The notes: generated from the sequence alone by a model not told the origin. A stretch of 64,000 bases of DNA from Ceratopteris richardii (GCA_020310875.1 CM035437.1:53525965-53589964), one strand, 5' to 3'; shown: positions 39,306 through 51,129, counted from the first letter of the stretch. A program made the numbers and translations.

Positions 39306-40658
39306 TCAGGGGTGGATGTGTGTGGTGTCTACCATGTATATCAGAATGGTAGGTGGTGTGTGTGTGATTGTGGTGAACAAGTGTGGTGTGGATGTTGGGA
39401 AGGGAATCGATGAGAAGGTTTGGGTGGTGTCTTGAACCATTCTAGAGAGGAAGTCATGGGCAGGTTGAAGGATTGGTGGTATGGGGGGTGGGAAATGCAA
39501 GCCTAGAGGTGGAAATGTCGTGAAGGGAGACGAGGCAATAGGGAATCTGAGAAATGTGGATCTAGTGTCAGGATGGCCGATGACCGAGGTCGTGGAGGCT
39601 GGTTGTCCTATGAATGTATCCATGAGAGATTTGGTTGTGATGGTGGTGGCCTGATAGACAGGGTTGTCAAAGGAGGAGAACAAGGTTGAACCAGAGGTGG
39701 GAGTATGGAAGATGAAGGTTAGCTCTATGGGTTGGGCAGTCGAGGTGGTGTCTTTAGCTTCTGTTTGAGGAGGTGATGGTGGGGGTGTGGGTGGTAGTGG
39801 CTCTGTTGACTCTTCATGGGTGGCTGTGGGTTCTTGGCTAGGAGTTCTTGCTTCTTGGGAGGTTGTCTCAATTGGTTAAGAAGTAATAATAGGTTCTTCC
39901 CTTGTAGTAATAGGAATCTGGATGTTTTTATCGGACCATGGTCATGTTTGGAATCTTCGCGGATCATATTGTACGAGAGGCCCCTGTAACATTGATCGGA
40001 CTATTTCCACTACACCATAGGTTTCTGCCATCAATAGGAGACCTTCACTGTATTTAGAGTCAACCCCAACTTCTTCCAAGAGTTGTGCCATGAGCATTCT
40101 ACTATTCTGTTCGTTAGGCAATTGTTGTGCCTACACTCGCTCCATGATCTGATACAACCTCCGGAGTATCATTGTATATGCTGGGGCTCTGGTGGTTTCT
40201 TCTACTTCTGCTTCTTCTTCGTCCTCTTCTTCTCCCTCTGGGTGTTCCCATTGTTGAGATGAAGCTCTCTCTTGATCGTCAGCCCAATGTACATGGATGC
40301 CTTCTATGGATTTCCTCCGTCTTTGGGGAGAGGTGCCCTGTTCTTTTGTATCCAAAAAGAATTCTATGTCAGAGAGTTGTGTATTCTGCAAGAATGATTC
40401 AAAGTCGAAGGTGCTCATCCCCTCAACATCTTCGGTGGTAGCAAATTCAAATTCAGGTGGGACGGGAGGAGCCGATGGGGAAGCTTGTGATGTGCCTTTG
40501 GATCCAGATTTGGGTATTCTAATGGTAAAGGAAGGCACAGTGGCATCCCCTCGTGGAGAGACTTCCGAAGTCGTTAGAACTTCAGGTGTCTGGACACAGG
40601 GAATTGAGCCCCTCGTGCGCTTGGATTGATGTGTGGCAGTTTTGAGTCTCTTAAACAT
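39306..40658 (-). mobile_element. Pro/Ser/Thr-rich and acidic middle of the accessory ORF, element Y
   Basis: Frame 40131-40658 (175 residues) starts with a basic stretch (FKRLKTATHQSKRTRG), then Pro/Ser-rich text, then an acidic run (EGEEEDEEEAEVEE). Frames 39725-39967 and 39306-39683 are Pro, His, Ser and Thr-rich. Low complexity; probably disordered linker. Copy E has a Glu/Lys version and B a Pro-rich one, so this part evolves fast. Confidence 0.5.
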
Positions 40659-40686
40659 TTGTAGTTATGACCAAGTTAAAGCGCAT

Positions 40687-41590
40687 TCAATGGGTACATC
40701 GTATGCTAAGCACCTGTAGATGGTGCGTGATTGCACAACAACCATTCACCACTAGCTTCCTTGACAACCTTTTATTTTCTCCATATAGCTGCTCCATAAT
40801 CCAAAAAGGAAGCTTAATCAGTAGTGCATCAGTCTCAGCCAAGTAAAGAGTGAACCAGATTCGTTTGTGAGGCTGGGTGAATCGATCTTGACCAGGAAAT
40901 GCAAAATGTTGCATGCACATACGGAGAGGGATGGACACATTTGGTGTGAATGCTGCCATATCTTTTAGCTTTTGTAATTTCCGATTCTTCATGTTAGTGG
41001 GTATTAAGGCATCCTTTTCCAACGGTACATGCATGCCGTGCATGTTCAAAGTAGAGCTCATCAATTCCAACGTAAGTTCGAACCTTTTCAACTCATTGTT
41101 GCCCAATAAAGAAGGAAGAACGAATGTTCTTGATTTGTCATTTTCCTCATTTGCCTATAATGTTGATACCAAATAGTAGCATCGTAGAAAATCTAGGTGC
41201 CTCAAAGTACTCCGCCAGCCCTGTGTGCTGCCATATGCTTTGTAATTCTGGTGTGTTCTAGAGAGTCTTGAACTCTTTGGAAAAGAATTGGAATCGCACC
41301 CATGACTTGTCATACTCATAGTTGGACTCCCAGATATACTTAGCCTCTCCTAAGGGCCCTAGCATGCCATTGAACCAGTGAGAGTTTGCATGGAATCTCT
41401 CGGTTATTCTTGTGGGAGGGTCTGGTATGGGTATTTGATGAAGGTGTTGGAGCTCTATAGGTCATTCAATTGGTGGTGCATCAATAGGTAGACTCTCCAC
41501 ATTAATATTTGTAGTACTTACTCCTGCCTATGAGCTCAGGCCTGCTGCTTCTGCCATGAGATTGCTTGTAGTTGTTGATGCTTATCTGCT
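40687..41590 (-). mobile_element. Helical N-domain of the accessory ORF, element Y
   Basis: Frame 40687-41106 (139 residues; PLRMCMQHFAFPGQDRFTQP, then a stretch matching KFLNGSVALTILIYHALGI of copy E). The family start ATG lies near 41570, a few tens of bases after a C/T-rich run ending TAGCAG. Comparable blocks in copies E and B. The family is not recognised with certainty. Confidence 0.55.
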
Positions 41591-41802
41591 AGAAGAAGAG
41601 AGGCACATTAGCATTGCATAGGAAACATGATGTTATGGTGTTCCCTCCACAATAATAACATGACATCCAAAGTGGTTAGGGGTTAGTGGATGAAGTGTTT
41701 GTGATATGTGTGAAAGATGGCTAGTAGGTTAGTGATCACCCTAGATACATGCTTTTGGATGTGCAATGTACTCAGAATGCACCTACATTAGAGTGGAATG
41801 AT

Positions 41803-42165
41803 TTACAAAATTGGCTCAGGGGGTTTGATATGGGGTTTAAGTCTCCAAAATTTGATCGTGGGATCGTAGCTTTTAGTGGTGATGAGATATAAAGATTTGT
41901 GGACTGGATTGTGTTGGATTTGGGACTTTCTGAGTACCCATTTCCTGACATTTCTAGGTGTGACCGAAGATGTAGTGGTGTGGAGTGTAGATGTTTGTCC
42001 TCGAATTTGTGCCGAGAGTGCCTGTGAGTGTTGATTCAATCTTATGAGTGGAGGTGAAGCTATTTGAGCTTGTAAGCAGGTCTTAGGCACCCATATTTGT
42101 TTAGCATTTGGGATAGCCTTCATTGATCGCTTCGGGACCCAAATGGAAATGGTCTGTCTAGATTG
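41803..42165 (-). mobile_element. Trp-motif segment of element Y
   Basis: Two copies of IWVPK about 14 residues apart (SIWVPKRS and QIWVPKTC) plus KWVLRK further on. Same motif class as 69-548 in copy E. Unknown role. Confidence 0.5.
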
Positions 42166-42273
42166 ACACCTAGGATACTCCTTCGTTGAAATCCTTGGCT
42201 TTGTAGATCATTTGGTGCATCTTTAGGTTCCTATCTCTAGAGCCGAGTGTTTTGAACCCTTGCATATCCAAAT

Positions 42274-42909
42274 CTACTTCATGCCAAGAGGTGTGTTATA
42301 TTGCCCTGGTGGTTGCGCCTGCTTCTTGGTCATCGGCCTTCTCTGTGTTGTGTGTCTTCCTGCTTGATTTCTTGGAATGCTCTTTGGAAAAGAATGGAAC
42401 TCCTCATCGACTTCTGCACCTTCTTCAAGAGTGACAAACTTCTGCACCATAGAACTTTGGACAAGAATAGCATCGTTATCTTCATGTGGGTTCTTGGAGG
42501 GACCAGGAGTTGGTGCCTTTTCTAGTGGCCTAAGTGCTTGATTCTCTAATTCCATCATGATGCGGTTTTGGCCCACCCAAGCTTGAAGAAATCCACTTCT
42601 TAGGTTGAGGTTAAGTGCATGATCATAGATCCAATCTTGGCCCAAGACAAGAGGATCGGTAAGATCCTCGCCTTCACATACTAGCACTTTGACTACCATT
42701 AGAAACTCTTGAATGTTGAGGGGAAGTTCCACCTCACCCATGCAAGGGGTTTCCACACCTCCCAATCCTATGAGATATGCCTCTATGGGATTGACCTTCA
42801 ATTTCAATTCTTGGGCATAAGAAAGTCGGACTGCACTAGTAGCTACTCCTGAGTCAATCAAAGCCCTTACAATCCTTGCACTCTCTCTTTGTCCTACCTC
42901 TAGGGTCAC
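42274..42909 (-). mobile_element. Second retropepsin-like domain, after integrase, element Y
   Basis: 211-residue frame. ALIDSGVATSAVRLSY matches the retropepsin active-site loop; YLIGLGGVETPCMGEVEL fits the flap side; and LVLGQDWIYDH is the conserved C-terminal motif seen in many Ty3-type proteases. It differs from protease 1 (DSGTG ... VILGRPFM), so it is not a simple recent duplicate. A Gln/Pro-rich tail follows. Its place after integrase is unusual. Role unknown; processing of the accessory protein is a guess. Confidence 0.75.
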
Positions 42910-43012
42910 AAAGGTTCATCGATCAACTATCCTATGGGAACGTTCACCTGATGCTTGGCACATGGCCATGTGATAACTTAGAGCTTTTTAAGTGTCATAC
43001 ATAGGTTGATCT

Positions 43013-45046
43013 CTACCTTGTCTTCGCAATTTCATTCATCGGATGCGTTCTAAAGATTCTGCCTGTGCTTCTTCTCAAATTTGTTTTTCTTCTTCCTTGC
43101 GTTTTTTTTGCGGTGTTGAGTCGATTTAGCATCTCCTCCATCAAGGGTTCTTGATATAACTTGACTCTCCATCCACTTATGTAACTCGGTAGGATGTCGC
43201 CTTCTAGAGTGGCTACTTGAACTACTACACTTGTTGAGATCCTATTGATAATCATTGGTCCATAGCCTCTCTTCTCTAATTTCCATGCATGTTGTTTTAA
43301 AGTGTAGAATAAGACTAGGCCTCCTGCTTTCAAGCCCTTATCCTTCACATGTGTGTCAAAATATCCTTTTTGTCTTTTCTTGGTTGCATAAATTCTTGTT
43401 GCAACTCTCAATCGTGTTTCACCTAATCGTTCAAGATCGAAGATTCTAGAGGAGAGCTCATAGCCTGTCCAGTCATGCTCTTGTGCTACTTTCAATGTAG
43501 GTATCAAGAAGTCCAATAATAGCACAACATTTTGGCCAAATACCATCTGGAAGGGTGTTGCTTGGAGTACCGTTTTATAGGCAACTCGATATGCCCAAAC
43601 AACATGGTGAAGTTGTTTGTCCCAATCAGAGCGTTTATTATTCACCAATTTCGTCAGTACATTGCATAGAATCTTATTGGTGCTCTCGGCTTGTTCGTTA
43701 GCTTGTGGATGATAGGGGGCATACTTCTTATGTATCAACAAGAATTCTTGGAGAAGGTTTTCTATGACTTCATTCAAGAACAGTGTGCCTCTATCACTTA
43801 CTAGCTCTATTGGTAACCCATATCTGGTGAACACGTTCTCAAATAAGAACTTAGGTGTCGTTTGAGCATCATTCTTGATTGTGGCCTTTACTTCTACCCA
43901 TTTGGTTAGATAGTCAGTGGCGACAATGATGTATTCAGCATGTGAACCCTTGGTTGGGGGGTTAATAGGACTAACAAATTCTATTCCCCACTTAGAGAAT
44001 GCACGTCCACCCATCATAGGTTTCAATGGCATCTCATCTTTATGTATGGGATATTGAGTTTGTTGACAAACGTCACACTGCTTCACATAGGTATGTGCAT
44101 CCATGTGAAGGGTTGGCCACCACAAGCCTGCAAATAGGATTGCCTTAATCACACAGTCTGTTCCAAAGTGTCCTCCTGCTACACCTTGGTAAGAAGTTTC
44201 CAAGATCTTAAGATATTCACTCTCATGGATACATAGTCTTAGATATCGGTCTTTTCCACACTTGTATAGATTATCACCAATGAGTGCGTAATCTAGGGCT
44301 TCTTGTTCTAAACTTCTTTGCCTAGCCAAGGTCATATCTTGAGGGAATGTTTTCATCCTCAGGAAGGATACCAATGGTTCACTCCAATCTGGTACTTGAG
44401 CCACTTGGTACAGTGTAGCATGCTCCATCGGTGGTCTAATATGATAGACAGGGCATTCCTTACACAACTTATGGACATCTGCTTCCATAGTTGACCAGTG
44501 CACTCCGAGTCTCCTTAGTGTCGATAAAGTTCTTTGCGTTGAATAGTGTTGCTCTAATGCACCCACATGTGCTAATTGCAACCATTTTGCGTACTCCTCC
44601 TCTTCCATGCAACAAGCTAATATCCCTTGATCTGTATGCTTATACATACTCCCTGCCATGATATTGTACTTTTGGGCTTTTACTACCTCCTGATCTTGAG
44701 GGTTTATCACTGGGTGTTTAGGCCCATATGTCAATACTGGCACTAATGTCTTGGCCCATTGTGGTACCACTTCCAAATTAAACAAGTAATCATCAGGGAG
44801 ATCATGTGATACTCCTTGTGGGGCCTCTCCAGATGTGAGCCTCGAGAGATGATCTGCTCTCAAGTGAGTCTTGCCCTTCCTCACCACCACCTCAAAGTCA
44901 TATTCCATTAGTAAGAGTAACCATCTTACTAATCTACCTGTATTGCATGGCTTGTTTACCAAGTACAATAGAGCTTGATGATCAGTAAAAAATTTAAACT
45001 TATTTGCAAGCAAATAATGTCTAAATTTTTTAACTGCATATACCAT
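43013..45046 (-). mobile_element. RNase H end and integrase with two H2C2 modules, element Y
   Basis: A 677-residue frame. Residues 1-70: RNase H end (KFFTDHQALLYLV, HLRADHLSR). Residues 160-198: first zinc module (H160, H167, C195, C198). Residues about 290-327: second module (GGHFG, CDVC at 324-327). Residues about 350-455: core, with SDRG (D418) and a Glu at 454, a D-35-E spacing. Residues 455-650: C-terminal domain. The length and openness make this the best-kept pol part of the window. Confidence 0.93.
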
Positions 45047-45432
45047 GCCTAATCCTTCTCTCTCCGTAGTGGTATAATTTCATTCAGCGGCATTTAACTG
45101 TCTACTAGCATAGGCAATTGGAAGATCCATATTACCTTTGCCTATAGGTTGTGCAAGTACACACCCAATAGCATAATTGGATGCATCCACATGGACATGG
45201 AATGGCTTGTTCCAATCTGGTGTAGTCAAGATTGGTGCTGAACACAATCACTGTTTAAGCTTATTGAAAGATTTCTCACATATATCAGTCCACTCAAAAT
45301 TGGTCAAAAGTCCGTACAGAGGCTTTGCAATGATGGCATACATGAGTATAAAACATCGGTAATAGCCACAATGCCCCATGAAATCTTGCACTTCCTTGAC
45401 ATTCTTTGGCCTAAGTAGTTCTGCGATAGCTC

Positions 45433-46218
45433 TCACTTTCTCTTCGTCAGTCTCACTTTCTCTTCTTCAGTGGATATGTTGTTCTTTGACACTATGTGTC
45501 CTAGAATCTTGCCTTGCCTGACCATGAGAACACACTTTTCTGGGTTCAAGCAGACTTGATATTCTCTACATTTGTCAAAGATTTGCCTGAGTTTAAGTAT
45601 ATGTGTCTGTCTAGTGTTGGAATGAGCACAGAGATCATCAACATAGACTTCCAAATTCTTCCTCAGGAACTCTTTAAACACATGGCACATCAATCTCTGG
45701 AAGGTTGCGGGCTCATTGGTTAGACCAAATGGCATTATCCGAAAAGCAAATATGCCCCACTTTGTGGCAAACCCCGTCTTATGCTGATCTTTTGGTGCAA
45801 TGGCTACTTGATTGTAACCAGAGAACCCATCTAGGAAGTTGTACACTTCCTTGCCTGCTACCCTTTCTAATAGATGCTTAGTGATAGGAAGTGGATAACT
45901 ATCTCTGCTAGTGGCTGCGCTAACCTTCTTCAAGTTAATGCATACATGTAATTTGCCATTCTTTTTGGGCACCACTACAATGGGGGATACCCATTCAATG
46001 TGCTCGATTTCGTAGATAAATCTAGCTTCAACCAAACGATCTATCTCTTCTTTGATCTTGGCAGCATAGTTGTCATTGTATGTGTATGGCTTCTGTTTGG
46101 AGGGTTTAGCATATGAGGTCATGGGGATCGTATGTGCGCATATGTCAGGGTCTACACCTTTCAGGTCCTTGTAACTCCATGCAAACACATCTCTATATTC
46201 TCGTAGTAAGGCTATCAA
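45433..46218 (-). mobile_element. Reverse transcriptase of element Y
   Basis: 261-residue frame: YEIEHIEWVSPIVVVPKKNG, LERVAGKEVYNFLDGFSGYN, ATKWGIFAFRIMPFGLTNEP and LEVYVDDLCAHS, the standard Ty3-type RT blocks with YVDD in the catalytic site. The acidic linker upstream is at 46396-46683. Confidence 0.95.
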
Positions 46219-46748
46219 CTCCTGCTCTTCGTCTTCACTTAGGCTGTCTCCTATGTATGTGCATCACTCTGCCTTCCTCCATGGTCACTATGATTTTCTT
46301 TGTAGTTTCTTGGCTTCATGTTTAGGCATTCTTACCATGACTCTCCTATCTTCTATTTCATATTTCTTGAAATTTTCACAGACCTCAGACAAAGATTATT
46401 CTTCCTCTAGTGTGATTTCTCTCTTCTTCCTCTTCTTGCCTTCGTTCTTAGTGGTCACTTGTGTGGTTAATCTCACCTCATTCATAATTTCTTCGTGTCT
46501 CTGAGGGTGAGCTTCTACTTCATAGAAATATTCCTCATATGATGCAAAAGGAGGGTCCATTATAATTGACTCTAGATTGGAGTCACTTGCGTCCTCGAAT
46601 GCATCAGTGCTAAGTTCGCATTCTTCAATAATCGGATCACACATGATTGGATCTATTGTGAAGTCTGAAATGTCATAGCCATCTGTTAGCTCAGGAAATG
46701 GTTGGTTTTTATGCACTAATATGTTTGTATTTGGAAGGGGAATTTGTT

Positions 46749-46964
46749 TGATTGCAGGTACTTGAAGATTTGATCAAATGGTTGACGAGAGGTATTTGCA
46801 ACTACATGATGACATCTTGCTCAGAGGGGAATGCCCTTAGTGTTTGGAGTTCATGTTATGGAAAATATGAGCATGTTCAAGATGCAATCACTTGTTTTGA
46901 GCAGATGCAATTTGAAGGAATCTATCCAGATCCCAACACTTTTGTTCATATCATGAAGTGCTAA
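46749..46964 (+). pseudogene. PPR gene fragment 1
   Basis: Begins after a splice-acceptor-like tttgattgcag (46741-46751). The frame 46752-46964 includes VWSSCYGKYEHVQDAITCFE and GIYPDPNTFVHIMKC, one S/L-type PPR motif with its neighbour, then stops. The acceptor suggests genomic (intron-containing) rather than mRNA-derived capture. In known PPR proteins such motifs bind organellar RNA; this piece is far too short to work. Confidence 0.7.
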
Positions 46965-47403
46965 CAGTATACACAGATTTACCACAAGTTTTGGAAACAT
47001 TGAAGCGTTCAGAGTTTACATTTTGTGATGATCCTGTGCTGCGGATATTTTATGGAAAAGTACTCAAATAGATGATGATTTAACAAGAGCATTTGGTTTA
47101 AAATATGATCAGTTTATAAATCTGTTTCCGTAGGAAGCATGCATTGTTATGAAGCATCACCTTGCTAAGGCTATTGAATAGGCTCATGGTGCTCCTTACT
47201 GGTTTCAAACTACGTATGACATGGAGACTGAAATGTCAGCTTTTATTGGGGATTATTATGCAAGGAATACAACATGGAAGCTCTGGATGCTAAGAAATAC
47301 AACATGGACTTTCTCAAACTTTTGTTATGCATTTGAGGCGGAGGTGTGTCACAGACTCTTTGAGCTGTTATTTGACTGTAGGTAACATCATTACAGGAGA
47401 TGA
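46965..47403 (+). pseudogene. Unidentified coding-like segment between PPR pieces
   Basis: Text that looks protein-coding but not PPR, for example AFGLKYDQFINLFP (about 47090) and GAPYWFQTTYDMETEMSAF (about 47190), with stops at intervals. An acceptor-like cattacag lies at about 47388-47395, just before the second PPR piece. I do not recognise the family. It may be an exon of a different gene, which would make the insert a chimera. Confidence 0.35.
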
Positions 47404-48051
47404 TGCACAAACTCAGAAGCTGTCGGTCTTGCTATTATCAACGCACTGATTGAATTTCACTGCAAGTGTAGTTCACTTTCTAGTGCACAAGAAGTGTTCG
47501 ACATGTTAATTCAGAAGGATGTAGTTTCATGGAACGCTTTCATGGGAGGCTACATGCAGCATGATCTTGCAGAGGATGTGCTTGGTTGCTATACATATAT
47601 GCAATTGGATGGTGTTATCTCAGATGCTGTTACATTTGTCTATGCACTAAAAGCTTGTGGCATGCTGATGGCTATCGATCAAGGCACTTTGATACATATC
47701 GAGGTTGAAAAGAATGGACTGCTTAACACTGAACTTGCAGTTGGCAATGCAGTGGTTGACATGTATGGAAAGTGTGGTTTTCTTGATAAAGCAAAGGAGG
47801 TGTTTGATATCCTTTTAATGAAGAATGTAGTCACATGGAATGCACTAGTTGGAGGGTTTTCCCAGTATGAAAGAGATGAAGAAGCTTTGAAATTGTTTGG
47901 AGACATGCCGCTCCATGGTGTTATTCCCAATGCCGTCACATATACATGGGATTTGAAAGCTTGTGGTAACCTTGGTGCTGGAGATAAGGAAAGTGAAATA
48001 CACAAAGAAACTACCAAACAAAGGGCAGCAGAATCAACTTGCAAATCTTAA
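47404..48051 (+). pseudogene. PPR gene fragment 2 (PLS type)
   Basis: Open from 47404 to a stop at 48049-48051; the first ATG in the frame is 47494. It contains PLS-type PPR motifs: SLSSAQEVFDMLIQKDVVSW, VGNAVVDMYGKCGFLDKAKE, VVTWNALVGGFSQYERDEEA and VTYTWDLKACGNLGAGDK. Such proteins act in chloroplast or mitochondrial RNA editing and processing. Only about five motifs remain, there is no transit peptide and no E or DYW end, so it is a fragment. The minus-strand frame at 47679-48044 is its shadow. Confidence 0.85.
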
Positions 48052-51000
48052 GTTTCTTGTCAATATGAGGAAAGGGAGGGGCCAGAGTTCATTCCCCATC
48101 TGACAAAATTATTGGTGCTGGTATTTTGGCAGAAGAAAAACCAAAGATAGAGGCCGCTTTCCGTTTTGTGCAGAAAAGGAGGCTGTTTTTCTTTATTTGC
48201 AGAGAAAGGTAGAGGGAGGCCCTCGGCCATGCTCTGGCGGGAGGTTTTCTTTTGTTTTTTGCTCTACACCTGAGGTGATAGGAACTCCTGAGGAGCTGGG
48301 GGACCGATGGAAAGGAGTATATGACCAGCAGCGACGGGGGAGAGCTTGGGCTTCGATTTTTTTTCTCTTCCAGCAGCGAGCGCTTTCACGGTGTTCTTTT
48401 GTTTGTCAAAAGGAGGAGAGCCTAACCAGTCCACCAAACAGGGGAGATGGAGCAGTTTGGAGAGTTTTTCTTGCATAAGGAATAGCGGGCAAGAAGAAGA
48501 GAGTCTGGAGGAGATAGGTTGAGGAGGTTGCCGCTCTGTCAGAGGCCAGTAGGTGTCTAGGAAAGACATACTCCATCAGAGGGAGCTGAGAAAAGACGAC
48601 CAGGCAGGCGTCGAGGGAGTGAGGAGGTGTACATCGAGTAGCAGAAGAGTAGAAGGAGGGAAGGGGGACCTCTCTCCATTGGCTTGCAGATAAAGCAGTG
48701 GTTTTTTTGTGGGGCTCATCTTCTGATCTTCAAGGGAAGCTTAGAGAGAAGGTTCGTCTTTTACCCACTTGATTGTTCTCAACAGGGTTGTTGGAGAGAG
48801 AGCATTCGAAGGGAAAGTTGGCCCTGGCCGTCCTGGATTGGTACCCGCTTCAGAGGCAACATTGGTAGCAGAAGTGTCGAGAGGAGGATCAGAGGCAGTT
48901 ATGAGCTGAAGGGGGGAAGATTTGGGGACTGCTAGAGACTAAAAGGAGATTGGCGATGTGGGTAGAGAGGTCACATTGAAGATGGTGGTCATTGCGTTCT
49001 TGTGGGAGGCAAGTGTTCGAGAGAAGGGAGATCCTTTGTGATTGAAGGGAAGGAGGACAAGGATCCTGCAAGGAAGACAGACACACGGAGAGAAGGAATC
49101 GTCGAAGCAAGAAGTTGAGCATTATGCATAACTGCTTGGGAGAATACCAACGTAGCGAGTACAGGAAGGGCGATGAAGGAGAACAAAGGGGTGAGTGGTC
49201 TTGCCTGTAAGTGTCTGAGATTGTGTTACTTTGTCAAGTCATGGACATGTGAATCCTAATCTCAAATTAATCTTGATCTCGTGTGTTGGAATGATTCATA
49301 TCATCGATGCCGTTTACAGTTCCGATAGGAGATAAGCACCATAGGCAATGAGAAATTCCTACATAAAGCCTGTTTGAATGTGTCCAACTTAGGTATATTC
49401 ATTGTCCATCATGTATTGGTTCATTGTTTGTGTGACAATATGCTTATGGGTTAAGTGCAAGGGAGTTTATGTATGTACGTGCCTGTAATTGACTAGATTG
49501 AAACCTCTGCACAATCGAGCATCGTTTAGGTCACTGCAAGGTTGTAAGTTCAAAGTTCAATTATGCTGATATGTGAACATTTTGGAATTTATGTGATTGT
49601 GTTCTACTGACTAGGATGACGGTATGCTTCAGTTGAGATGAGGAAACAAAAAAGGGGTGCAAAAGTCAAGTTAAAAGGAAAGAGCGTACATAAACTGTAA
49701 ATGCATTTCTGTATGCTTGTTAAGTAGTTGGGGACAGATGTGCTAGGATAAGTTGAGAAAATCAACAATGAAGGGAAATCATTGTTGTTGTCAGTAGAAG
49801 TGGCGTATATGATTTCAGCAATTGCCAATACCATTTGCTATATTTTCTTGCAATATGTTTCTTATCAGGAACATCTTCTTCTGTTATGATGGATGGAATG
49901 GGCAATCTAGCGACTAAAGGGCATAAATAAAAAATGATGATGCACACAAAATCGCACGAGTTCACTACCTCCTTTAGTGTTAAGTTGAAGCTACAACCAT
50001 GAAGCGGGGGCCAATGAATGACATGGATTTACGGATGGACTCAACTTAATTACACAAAACACTTTTAAGGGATACTTGCACAATAAAGTAGGATGTTGTT
50101 TCACAATTGGCTTTATGGGTATGAAAGAGATGGAACTTATGGGTCTACAAACTTCGCCTATCAATACATGCCATGAAATAATCACTGACTTTATAAACTC
50201 ATCCTAAAATTCCTTTGCAAGCCCATGAAACGTGAAAGTTTCCTAGTGACTCTAGGGATAGGTGTAGTGTCGATTGTAGTTTTGTAGCCCATATCAATCT
50301 GAGTAGATCGAATTTTCTACATAGGTTGAAGTTTCAGGTTTTGATTGGGAAGCTCAAAAGGCTCTGTTATCAAGGAATTTGGAAACCTCCACTCATATAC
50401 ATAAGGCAACACCAAGTCGATTGACACTTTCCTCCAAATACTCTCTACAACCTTGAGGCTCATAGCATATCTTATGCCTTTGACCAAACCGAATCTTCTG
50501 TGTCCTTGCCATTGACACCCCCCATAAGTGTTATCATCTCTCGGAGTTAGTGATTAATGAGAAGATTTGAGTCGAAGGAGGAACACATCATAACCATACA
50601 GAGAACCACCTTCAAGGTCATATCGAGAGAAGAGGATAAAGTGGATGAGCAGAACAGACTTGTAACCGCATCTTCGTGTGGGTTCAAGCATGTGCATGGG
50701 CATGTGTTGGGGAATGTGTGTTAATGAAGGTATAAGAGTGTATGCTTGCAAGCACATTAGTGTATCTAGGGGTGTGAATTTGCTTGTATGAATCTATGCA
50801 TGCGAGTGAGTGTGCATCAGCCAAGGGAAAGAAACCCAAGAGGGAAAAGAAGGGTTTCCAAGTAATCAAAAGCGCGGATATTTGCTAAACTCGATTGGAA
50901 ATATTGGACCAAGCATAGGACCAAAAGCTAAACAAGTGCGTTAATTTGCATAAATCTAGTTGACCGGGCCTTATCCATAATTGGCGATCCTACTGGGATC

Positions 51001-51124
51001 CCGAAAGAGGGCATATTTGTGAGCAATTGTGGACTCAAAGTAAAAGAAAGTGGCGTAGTACAAGTTAGTTGAACAAAACATAGGTGTGTGTGAGACACTT
51101 TCCCTTGGACTAAGAGTGAAAACA
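48052..51124. other. Remainder of the 4.44-kb insert, no gene recognised
   Basis: About 48150-49170 is purine- and G-rich on the plus strand (many ggagg and gaagg runs) and has the highest GC of the area; short frames there match nothing. 49170-51124 is ordinary AT-rich DNA with only short frames. No second copy of the start of the insert is evident near its end, and no pol motif was found on either strand. Confidence 0.5.
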
Positions 51125-51129
51125 CCATC

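Larger units (their letters stand above)
46684..51124. mobile_element. 4.44-kb TG...CA insertion with PPR gene pieces, inside element Y
   Basis: Copy B reads straight through tcatagccatcctcatcacag at the matching place, whereas in Y the sequence breaks after ccatc (46679-46683) and resumes with ccatc (51125-51129). The unit between starts tgttagctcagg and ends agtgaaaaca. So it is a clean insertion with a perfect 5-bp target duplication and TG...CA ends, which points to an LTR-type integrase. Yet no LTR pair, primer site or pol domain is visible by eye. It carries PPR coding pieces, an unidentified coding-like block and a G-rich block. It could be a highly worn or non-autonomous retroelement that took up genomic DNA. 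Confidence 0.8.

Noticed and set aside
39180-39435. Gly/Val-rich plus-strand frames
   Set aside because: Complement of the Pro-rich middle of the accessory ORF in element Y.
43013-46218. Second (archaeal-type) RNase H of Tat elements
   Set aside because: Only one RNase H domain could be read between RT and integrase.
47679-48044. 121-residue minus-strand frame
   Set aside because: Shadow of the PPR fragment, which has clear family motifs on the plus strand.
48197-48478. 93-residue plus-strand frame in the G-rich block
   Set aside because: No family match recognised, composition follows the purine-rich DNA, and no conserved copy is available for comparison.
46684-51124. Helitron or terminal-inverted-repeat transposon as the identity of the 4.44-kb insert
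   Set aside because: Helitrons make no target duplication; the ends share only TGTT in inverted form; 5-bp duplication with TG...CA ends fits LTR-type integration better, though no LTRs were found.
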